Under the pieces are notes generated by a model that made no database searches, had not been told where the DNA came from, and worked only from the letters and a program-made list of their open reading frames with translations. A stretch of 64,000 nt of DNA from Glycomyces sp. L485. GTDB lineage: Bacteria > Actinomycetota > Actinomycetes > Mycobacteriales > Micromonosporaceae. The stretch spans positions 1 through 64,000 of the forward strand of contig NZ_JAKZEW010000013.1 of the NCBI RefSeq assembly GCF_022548875.1, given 5' to 3'. Positions 17,227 through 23,852 of the stretch are shown piece after piece (within the stretch, counting starts at the first letter, position 1; each line of letters opens with the position of its first letter). Both the position numbers and the translations under genes were made by a program.

Positions 17227-18866
17227 CAGTGCACCTCCAGGTCGGCTATGGCGCGCACCGCCGGGCGGTGGGAGGCGATCAGAACGGTCCTGCCTGTCGC
17301 GGCGGTCTCGATCGACGCGAGGACGGCCTGCTCGGTGTCGGCGTCGAGGTGCGCGGTGGGCTCGTCCAGCAGCAGTATCGGGGTGTCGAGCGCTTCGGCC
17401 CGCAGGAGGATTCGGGCGAGGCCGATGCGGGCGGCTTCTCCTGCAGAGACGCCTGAGCCGTCTGCGGAGACGCGGCGGCCCGCTTCGGGAGCGCGGGCGG
17501 AGGCGATCGCGGCGGCCACGGCGGCCTCGTCGGCGCCGTCGGGGACGGCGAGGCGGACGTTGTCGGCGACGGTGCCGTCGACCAGGGCGGGGCGCTGCGG
17601 CATCCACGCGATGGAGCGGCGCAGCGCGGTGAGGTCGAGCTCTGCCAGCGGGGTGCCGTCGATTTCGATCGCACCGCTCGCTGGAACGCGGAAGCCTACG
17701 AGGGCGGCCAGCAGCGTCGACTTCCCCGCGCCTGAGCGCGCGGTGAGCACGGTGATCCGGCCGGGCGGGGCGGTCAGGCTCACTTCGGGGAGCGGTTCGC
17801 GGCCGGGGTAGGCGAAGACGGTGCGGCGGAACAGGATCACCGGGGCGCGGTCGGCGATCCGGGAGGCGCCGCCCGACGCCTCGGGGCGTTGGTCGAGAAC
17901 GGCGAACAGCCGTTCCGCGGCCGCAAGTCCCTCGGCACTGGCGTGGTAGTGAGCGCCGACGTTGCGCAGCGGCAGGTAGGCCTCGGGAGCCAGGATGAGC
18001 ACGAGCAGGGCGGTCTGGAGTCCGATCTGGCCGGACAGGCCTCCGTGGACGAGTTGGACGCCGACGGTGACGGCGACGATCGCGACCGACAGGCTCGCGG
18101 CCAGCTCGAGGACTAGCGCCGAGCAGAAGGCGACGCGCAGGAGTGACATGGTGCGCTTGCGGTAGGCGCCGGTGGTGGAGCGGATCGAATCGACCTGCGC
18201 CGCGGCGCGACCGAACGCCTTCAGGGTCGGGAGCCCTGCGACAAGGTCGGCGAAGTGGTGCGCGAGCGTTGCGGTCGACTGCCATCGGCGTTCGGCGTGG
18301 GTCTTCGTGTAGAGGCCGATGAGGATGCCGAACACGGGGATGAGCGGCAGAGTCAGGGCGACGATCAAGGCGGCGGCCGGGTAGGCGGCGGCCATGGTGA
18401 TCAGGACGCCGACCGGGACGATGGCGGCGAGGACGAGCTGCGGCAGGTAGCGGGCGAAGTAGGCGTCGAGCGCGTCGATGCCGCGCACCAGCAGCGCGGT
18501 GGTCTCTCCCGTGTTGCGGTCCGTGGAGGGCAGGCGCATGAGGTGGGCGAGGACCTGGCGGCGCAGCGCGGTCTTGACCCCGGCGGCGGCACTGTGCGCG
18601 GCGGCCTCCTGGACCGAGGCCAGGAGGGCCCGGGCGCCGAGGACGGCGGCCAGCGCGGCGAGCGAGGGGGCCAGTTCCTCCAGGCTCTGGCCGCCCGCGA
18701 AGGCGCCGCTGACGAGTCGGGCGATGAGCCAGGCTCCGGCGATGACGCACGCGGTCGTGGCGGTGCCGATCGCGACGCACACGGCGATGTAGGGCGTCGC
18801 CCCTTTGGCGCGGTGCAGCAGGCGCCGGTCGAACGTCCGCTCGCGCGGCGGCGACAGCGCGGTCAT
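17223..18866 (-). CDS. cydD: Thiol reductant ABC exporter subunit CydD
   Basis: This 547-residue half-transporter pairs with CydC. Six hydrophobic helices occupy about residues 20-310. The ATPase domain has Walker A ARSGAGKST, a shortened signature VSAGEAAR instead of LSGGQ, and Walker B ILLLDEPTA. The altered signature suggests asymmetric ATP sites within the CydDC heterodimer. The ATG start overlaps the cydB stop as ATGA, so the oxidase and its assembly exporter are translationally coupled. Confidence 0.93.
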   Translation of the reverse strand: MTALSPPRERTFDRRLLHRAKGATPYIAVCVAIGTATTACVIAGAWLIARLVSGAFAGGQSLEELAPSLAALAAVLGARALLASVQEAAAHSAAAGVKTALRRQVLAHLMRLPSTDRNTGETTALLVRGIDALDAYFARYLPQLVLAAIVPVGVLITMAAAYPAAALIVALTLPLIPVFGILIGLYTKTHAERRWQSTATLAHHFADLVAGLPTLKAFGRAAAQVDSIRSTTGAYRKRTMSLLRVAFCSALVLELAASLSVAIVAVTVGVQLVHGGLSGQIGLQTALLVLILAPEAYLPLRNVGAHYHASAEGLAAAERLFAVLDQRPEASGGASRIADRAPVILFRRTVFAYPGREPLPEVSLTAPPGRITVLTARSGAGKSTLLAALVGFRVPASGAIEIDGTPLAELDLTALRRSIAWMPQRPALVDGTVADNVRLAVPDGADEAAVAAAIASARAPEAGRRVSADGSGVSAGEAARIGLARILLRAEALDTPILLLDEPTAHLDADTEQAVLASIETAATGRTVLIASHRPAVRAIADLEVHW

Positions 18867-19861
18867 GCGACCGGGATGTGGTTGACGGAGACGCGCTTGC
18901 GGAACACCCAGTACGTCCAGGCCTGATAGAGCAGGATGACCGGCAAGAAGACGATCGCGGCCCAGGTCATGATGCCCAGCGTCTTGTCGGTCGCGGCCGC
19001 GTTGGCGTGGGTGAGGCTGTTCATCGGGTCCGAGGTGGACGGCAGTACGTTCGGCCACAGTGCCGCGAACAGGGCGGCCGATGCGAGGGCGACCGTCCCG
19101 GCGGTGCAGGCGAACGCCAGAGCGCCGCGGCCGAGGAGGTCGAGGACGAGTGCGCCGATGAGCGACAGGACGCACAGCGTGATGAGGATGGCGCTGAGCG
19201 CGTCGCCGTGGGCGGCCTGAGTCCAGATCAGGAACGCCGCGGCGGGCGCGGCGGTGAGGGCGGCGAGTTTCCAGCCGAGGGCCCTGGCCCGTTCGCGGAT
19301 GTCACCGGCGGTCTTGAGGTGCAGGAAGAACGCGCCGTGGGCGGTGAACAGCAGCAGCGTTGTCAGTCCACCCAGGAGCGCGTAGCCGTTGAGGAGCTGC
19401 CAGACGGTCCCGGTGTAGTCGAAACCGTCGTCGAGCGGAACGCCGCGGACCATGTTGGCGACGACGACGCCCCAGAAGAACGCGGGGAGGACCGAGCCGC
19501 CGAACAGGCAGGCGTCCCAGCCGCGCCGCCACCGGTCGGTGGTGCCCTTGCCGCGGTATTCGAAGGCCACGCCTCGAACGATCAGGCCGAGAAGGATCAC
19601 GAACAGCAGCAGGTAGAAGCCGGAGAACAGGCTGGCGTACCAGTGCGGGAAGGCGGCGAACATGGCGCCGCCGGCGGTGAGCACCCACACTTCGTTGCCG
19701 TCCCACAGCGGACCGATCGTGTTGATCATCACGCGGCGCTCGCGGTCGTCGCGTCCGAGCACCGGCAGCAGGATTCCGACGCCGAAGTCGAATCCTTCCA
19801 GGATGAAGTAGCCGGTGAACAGCAGCGCGATGGCCAGGAACCAGATCGTCGTCAATTCCAT
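18863..19861 (-). CDS. cydB: Cytochrome bd ubiquinol/menaquinol oxidase subunit II (CydB)
   Basis: This 332-residue protein has about eight to nine membrane helices and the family start ELTTIWFLAIALLFTGYFILEG (first part ELTTIWFLAI) with the conserved FDFGVG segment and GPLWDGNEVW region. It is the second subunit of the high-affinity bd quinol oxidase. It follows cydA by nine bases and overlaps cydD at its stop. Confidence 0.97.
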   Translation of the reverse strand: MELTTIWFLAIALLFTGYFILEGFDFGVGILLPVLGRDDRERRVMINTIGPLWDGNEVWVLTAGGAMFAAFPHWYASLFSGFYLLLFVILLGLIVRGVAFEYRGKGTTDRWRRGWDACLFGGSVLPAFFWGVVVANMVRGVPLDDGFDYTGTVWQLLNGYALLGGLTTLLLFTAHGAFFLHLKTAGDIRERARALGWKLAALTAAPAAAFLIWTQAAHGDALSAILITLCVLSLIGALVLDLLGRGALAFACTAGTVALASAALFAALWPNVLPSTSDPMNSLTHANAAATDKTLGIMTWAAIVFLPVILLYQAWTYWVFRKRVSVNHIPVA

Positions 19862-19870
19862 CAGAGGTCC

Positions 19871-21280
19871 TTAGTAGGCGAATGCCATGGGCTTGTCGGG
19901 GTCGTCGGACGGGCCGGAGGCGGACGCGAGCGCGTCCTCTTCGCTCGGCGGTCCGGCTTTGGCGAACTTGAAGAACAGTTTGAGGGCGATGACGATGAGC
20001 ACGGCGTAGACGAGGGTGAAGCCTGCCAGGGACAGGGCCACGGTCCGCATCCCGACGCTCGGCGAGATGCCGGCCTCGGTGCTGAAGAGGCTGAACACCA
20101 CCCATGGCTGGCGGCCCATCTCGGTGAAGATCCACCCGAAGCTGTTGGCCAGGAACGGCGTGACGGCCATCCACATGACCGTGGGCCAGAACCAGCGACG
20201 CGAGGGCAGGCGCCCGTGGCGGGTGGACCACCAGACGATGGCGGCCATGGCGAGCGCGAGCATGCCGAAGCCGATCATGAGGCGGAACGACCAATAGGTG
20301 AGCGGGATGTACGGGGCGTAGTCGCCCGCCCCGTAGAGAGCCTGGTAGTCGGCGTTGAGGTCGTCGATGCCGTGGACTTGGCCGCCGAAGCCCCCGGTCG
20401 CCAGGTAGGACAGGAGGCCGGGGATCTCGACGACCGGGGTGCCGGTGCGCCCGTCGAGCGAGCCGATGGTGAGAACGGAGAACGGCGCGTTGTCCGTGGT
20501 CTCGTAGAGCGCCTCGGCGGCGGCCATCTTCATCGGCTGCGTACTGGTCATGACCTTGCTGAGGGCGTCGCCGGAGATGGCGGTGCCGACGCCCCCGACG
20601 AGCGTCGTCAGGACTCCGAGGCGCATCGCGGGGCGGTGGACGTCGAGGTCGCGCTCGTGTTTGAAGTGATACGCGGACACCGCGATCACGACGACCCCGG
20701 CGGTCATCCAGGAGGCGAAGATCGTGTGGGGGAAGGCGGCGAGCACGACCGGGTTGGTCAGGACCGCGCCGAAGTCGGTGAGTTCGGCGCGCCCGGCGGT
20801 CTCATTGATCTGGTAGCCGACGGGGTTCTGCATGAAGGCGTTGGCGGCCAGGATGAAGTAGGCGCTTGCCATGGTGCCGAAGGCGACCAGCCATATGCAG
20901 GCGAGGTGGATCGACGGTTTGAGCTTGTCCCAGCCGAAGATCCAGATGCCGATGAAGGTCGACTCGACGAAGAACGCCAGGAGCGCCTCGAACGCGAGTG
21001 GTGCGCCGAAGATGTCGCCGACGAAGCGGGAGTAGTCGCTCCAGTTCATCCCGAACTGGAACTCCTGGACGATGCCGGTCACCAGGCCCATCGCGAGGTT
21101 GATGAGGAAGAGCTTGCCCCAGAACTTGGTGGCGCGCAGGTAGGAGTTCTTCCCGGTGGTGCGCCACAGGGTCTGCAGGATGGCCACCAGCAGCGACAGT
21201 CCGATCGTGACGGGGACGAACAGGAAGTGGTAGACGGTGGTGACACCGAACTGCAACCGCGCCAAATCAAGAACGTCCAT
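19871..21280 (-). CDS. cydA: Cytochrome bd quinol oxidase subunit I (CydA)
   Basis: This 469-residue subunit binds the three haems of cytochrome bd. Visible landmarks are the N-terminal haem-ligand His in VYHFLFVPVT (H18), the conserved GRQPWVVF motif before helix 9, and the quinol-binding loop in the middle. The length fits the short Q-loop class found in actinobacteria. It leads the cydABDC operon. The operon gives the cell an oxygen-scavenging, non-proton-pumping alternative to the bcc-aa3 branch encoded at 0.2-4.5 kb. No Rex-type operator was recognised upstream. Confidence 0.97.
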   Translation of the reverse strand: MDVLDLARLQFGVTTVYHFLFVPVTIGLSLLVAILQTLWRTTGKNSYLRATKFWGKLFLINLAMGLVTGIVQEFQFGMNWSDYSRFVGDIFGAPLAFEALLAFFVESTFIGIWIFGWDKLKPSIHLACIWLVAFGTMASAYFILAANAFMQNPVGYQINETAGRAELTDFGAVLTNPVVLAAFPHTIFASWMTAGVVVIAVSAYHFKHERDLDVHRPAMRLGVLTTLVGGVGTAISGDALSKVMTSTQPMKMAAAEALYETTDNAPFSVLTIGSLDGRTGTPVVEIPGLLSYLATGGFGGQVHGIDDLNADYQALYGAGDYAPYIPLTYWSFRLMIGFGMLALAMAAIVWWSTRHGRLPSRRWFWPTVMWMAVTPFLANSFGWIFTEMGRQPWVVFSLFSTEAGISPSVGMRTVALSLAGFTLVYAVLIVIALKLFFKFAKAGPPSEEDALASASGPSDDPDKPMAFAY

Positions 21281-21422
21281 ATCGCCCCAATCGAGTTTTC
21301 CAGAATGCTCGCTGCGGCAATTATCGTGGCGGCGCTGCGGACCCCCACGGGACTAAACGCCCGACAATCGGGGACTTTCACGATGCGCGCGGACGAGGTA
21401 GGTCACCGCTCGGGCGAGGCAC

Positions 21423-21442
21423 AATCGGTGAGGCAACCGATT
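21423..21442 (+). promoter_or_regulatory. Inverted repeat just upstream of proC
   Basis: AATCGGT and ACCGATT arms (21423-21429, 21436-21442) with a 6-nt spacer end 15 bases before the proC start. It could be an operator or a hairpin in the leader close to the ribosome site. Confidence 0.35.
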
Positions 21443-21457
21443 TCGAGGGGAGACGGC

Positions 21458-22264
21458 ATGGGGACAGTTGCGGTGCTCGGCGCCGGGAAGATGGGGCAGG
21501 CGATCCTGTCGGGCCTGCTGCGCGCGGGCTGGGAGACCGGCTCGGTGGTGGCGACGGCGCGCAGCGCCGAGCGCGCGGCCGAGCTGCGCGAGGCCTACGG
21601 CGTCGCGGTGGAGCCGAACGAGGAGGCGGTGAGGCGCGCCGACGTCGTGGTGGTGGCGGTCAAACCCCAGGACGCCGCCGCGCTCCTCGAAGAACTGCAC
21701 GGGGTCTTCGCGGCGGGCGCGCCGGTGGTGAGCATCTGCGCGGGTCTGCCGACCGCCTTCTTCGAGAAGCGGCTGCCCGATTCGACGCCGGTGGTTCGGG
21801 CGATGCCGAACACTCCGGCACTGGTCGACGAGGCCATGACCGTCCTCTCCCCGGGCACGCACACCGACGCCGGGTGCCTGGCCGAGGTCGAGGAGCTGTT
21901 CAAACCTTTGGGCCGCACGCTGATCGTCGAGGAGAAGCACCAGGACGCGGTCACGGCGATCTCAGGCTCGGGTCCGGCGTACTTCTACTACCTGGCCGAG
22001 GCGATGACCGAGGCGGGCGTCCTCATGGGGCTGCCGCGGGCGGTGGCGTGCGAGCTGGTGACGCAGACGTCGCTGGGCGCCGCTCGGATGCTCAAGGAGG
22101 CCGAGTCCTCCCCGGCGGAGCTGCGGGAGGCGGTCGAGTCCCCGGCGGGGACGACGATCAGCGCGGTGCGGCAGTTGGACAACCACCGGGTGCGCTCGGC
22201 CGTCAACGACGCCATCGAGGCTGCCCGCGACCGGGCCCGGGATATCGCCGACGAATACGCCTGA
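21458..22264 (+). CDS. proC: Pyrroline-5-carboxylate reductase (ProC)
   Basis: This 268-residue enzyme reduces pyrroline-5-carboxylate to proline with NAD(P)H. The Rossmann start is MGTVAVLGAGKMGQAILSGL (G-x-G-x-x-G). The C-terminal family signature region is clear in SPAELREAVESPAGTTISA from about residue 221, preceded by the helical dimer region GSGPAYFYYLAEAM. The ATG at 21458 has GAGGGGAG upstream; the frame is open far upstream only as a shadow of cydA/cydB. It diverges from cydA. Confidence 0.97.
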   Translation: MGTVAVLGAGKMGQAILSGLLRAGWETGSVVATARSAERAAELREAYGVAVEPNEEAVRRADVVVVAVKPQDAAALLEELHGVFAAGAPVVSICAGLPTAFFEKRLPDSTPVVRAMPNTPALVDEAMTVLSPGTHTDAGCLAEVEELFKPLGRTLIVEEKHQDAVTAISGSGPAYFYYLAEAMTEAGVLMGLPRAVACELVTQTSLGAARMLKEAESSPAELREAVESPAGTTISAVRQLDNHRVRSAVNDAIEAARDRARDIADEYA

Positions 22265-22317
22265 GCAGCAACGGGTTCCCTTCCCGGACGCAACATTCAG
22301 ATCACTGCACAAAAAAG

Positions 22318-22383
22318 AGAGCAGCGCTCTTGACGAATGCCGTCCGACATGCGATCGTTGATCCATAACGAGAGCATCGCTCT
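22318..22383 (+). promoter_or_regulatory. Two-site operator before the epimerase gene
   Basis: Two 13-bp palindromes of the form AGAGC-N3-GCTCT occur at 22318-22330 (centre AGC) and 22371-22383 (centre ATC). Their centres are 53 bp apart, about five helical turns. A TTGACG -35-like hexamer (22330-22335) touches the first site, and the second lies just upstream of the ribosome site. This arrangement fits cooperative repression by a TetR-type dimer, but no regulator gene is adjacent. Confidence 0.6.
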
Positions 22384-22403
22384 CTCTGAGAAGGGAACCC
22401 GCC

Positions 22404-23348
22404 ATGACCGACCACGTCATCCTCGGCAAGGGCCAGATCGGCTCGGCCGTCGCCGCCATCCTCGCCGAGCGCGGCGAGCGCGTCCGCGTCCTCAGCCGTT
22501 CCGGCGGTGCCGACGCCCCCGGCATCACCCACGTCAAGGTCGACGCCAGAGACGCCGCGGCGCTCACCGCCGCCACCGCCGGAGCCGACGTCCTCTACAA
22601 CTGCGCCAACCCCACCGGCTACCACAAATGGGCCGAGGAGTGGCCGCCCATGTTCGCCGCCGTCCTCGCCGCTGCCAAGGCAGGCGGCGCGAGCCTGGTG
22701 CAGACCGGCAACCTCTACGTCTACGGGCCCGTGAGCGAACCCATGACCGAGCGGACGCCGCTGCGCTCCCCCGGCCGGAAGGGGCAGATCCGCACCGACA
22801 TGTGGAAGCAGGCGATGGAGCTGCACCGCAAGGGCGACATCCGGTTCACCGAGGCCCGCGGCTCCGACTACTTCGGGCCCGGCGCCCTCGCCGACTCCGT
22901 GCTCGGCGAGCGCGTCGTCCGACCGGTCATCGAGAACAAGGACGTCTCGGTCTTCGGCGACCTCGACGCGCCCCACAGCTTCACCTACATCCCCGACGTC
23001 GCGAACGCGCTCGTCCGGCTCGGCAGCGACGACCGCGCCTGGGGCCGCCCTTGGCACATCCCCACCGCGCCCGCCGCGTCACAGCGCGAGATGGTCCAGG
23101 CCATGGCGCGGCTGCTCGGGCACGGGCCGGCCACGATCAAGCGGATCCCCTGGTGGGTCCTCATAAGGGTGGCCGGTGCCTTCCAGCCGGCGTTGCGCGG
23201 CCTGGCCGAGACTCGGCACCAGTGGGACGGGCCGTTCGTCGTGGACTCCTCGGACTTCACCGCGACGTTCGGCGACGAGCCGACCGAGACCGAGACCGCA
23301 CTCGCCCAGACCCTCGAATGGTGGCAGCGCCGACTGGCCCTGGTCTAA
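22404..23348 (+). CDS. NAD-dependent epimerase/dehydratase family protein
   Basis: This 314-residue protein is an extended short-chain dehydrogenase/reductase of the NmrA/epimerase group. The dinucleotide-binding loop is ILGKGQIGSAVAAIL (G-x-G-x-x-G form) at the N-terminus, and a Tyr in GNLYVYGP occupies the place of the catalytic region. The substrate is unknown. The ATG has AAGGGA seven bases upstream. It sits behind a two-site palindromic operator and is followed, eight bases later, by a GNAT gene that is likely co-transcribed. Confidence 0.85.
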   Translation: MTDHVILGKGQIGSAVAAILAERGERVRVLSRSGGADAPGITHVKVDARDAAALTAATAGADVLYNCANPTGYHKWAEEWPPMFAAVLAAAKAGGASLVQTGNLYVYGPVSEPMTERTPLRSPGRKGQIRTDMWKQAMELHRKGDIRFTEARGSDYFGPGALADSVLGERVVRPVIENKDVSVFGDLDAPHSFTYIPDVANALVRLGSDDRAWGRPWHIPTAPAASQREMVQAMARLLGHGPATIKRIPWWVLIRVAGAFQPALRGLAETRHQWDGPFVVDSSDFTATFGDEPTETETALAQTLEWWQRRLALV

Positions 23349-23356
23349 TTGCGGGC

Positions 23357-23794
23357 ATGGGCGAAATTCGACACGGGCGGTTCACCGATCTCGACGCCGC
23401 GACGGTGTTCGGCCTGGCCCGCCTCAGGCAGGAGGTGTTCGTCGTCGAGCAGGAGTGCGCCTATCCCGACCTCGACGACCGCGACACCGATCCCGAGACC
23501 GTCCACTTCTGGATCGGCGGGGAGAACGGTATCGTCGCGTGCTTGCGGCTGCTGCGCGACGGCGCCGGGTGGAAGATCGGCCGGGTCTGCTGCGCGAAGG
23601 CCGAACGGGGCCGAGGTCTGAGCGCGAGGCTCATGGCCGCCGCGATCGGCCGGGCCGGGCCCGAGACCACGTTCGCCCTCGACGCCCAGACCTACGCGGC
23701 CGGGTTCTATCGCCGCTTCGGCTTCGTCGAGGACGGCCCCGAGTTCATCGAGGACGGCATCGCGCACGTCCCGATGATCCGCAAGGGCCGGTAG
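23357..23794 (+). CDS. GNAT-family acetyltransferase (ElaA-like)
   Basis: This 145-residue cytosolic acyl-CoA-dependent acetyltransferase resembles ElaA. It starts with the family pattern LRQEVFVVEQECAYPDLDDRD, whose core VFVVEQECAYPD is seen near residue 25. It contains the acetyl-CoA loop RVCCAKAERGRGLSARLM (R-G-x-G type) and ends YRRFGFVEDGPEFIEDGIAH. The substrate is unknown. The gene follows the epimerase gene by eight bases and is probably in the same operon. A hairpin terminator follows. Confidence 0.88.
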   Translation: MGEIRHGRFTDLDAATVFGLARLRQEVFVVEQECAYPDLDDRDTDPETVHFWIGGENGIVACLRLLRDGAGWKIGRVCCAKAERGRGLSARLMAAAIGRAGPETTFALDAQTYAAGFYRRFGFVEDGPEFIEDGIAHVPMIRKGR

Positions 23795-23803
23795 GAAGGG
23801 CAG

Positions 23804-23830
23804 GGCGGAGCGCCCGGCTCGCGCTCCGCC
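23804..23830. terminator. Terminator between GNAT and xylanase genes
   Basis: A 10-bp perfect stem (23804-23813 with 23821-23830) with a 7-nt loop lies between the convergent genes. Confidence 0.75.
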
Positions 23831-23852
23831 ACCGGTCCCTCTTCGCGGCAGG

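Noticed and set aside
15529-18780. A 1083-residue CydD-CydC fusion
   Set aside because: Only the part from GTG 17226 is CydC; the upstream part of that frame is Arg/Pro-rich shadow of cydD, which lies in another frame and overlaps by GTGA.
18878-21457. A very long N-terminal extension of ProC
   Set aside because: This part is antisense to cydB and cydA and has shadow composition. ProC starts at ATG 21458 with a ribosome site and the Rossmann motif directly after it.
21281-21457. Rex operator between cydA and proC
   Set aside because: No TTGTGAA-type inverted repeat was found; the only symmetric element is the AATCGGT/ACCGATT repeat.
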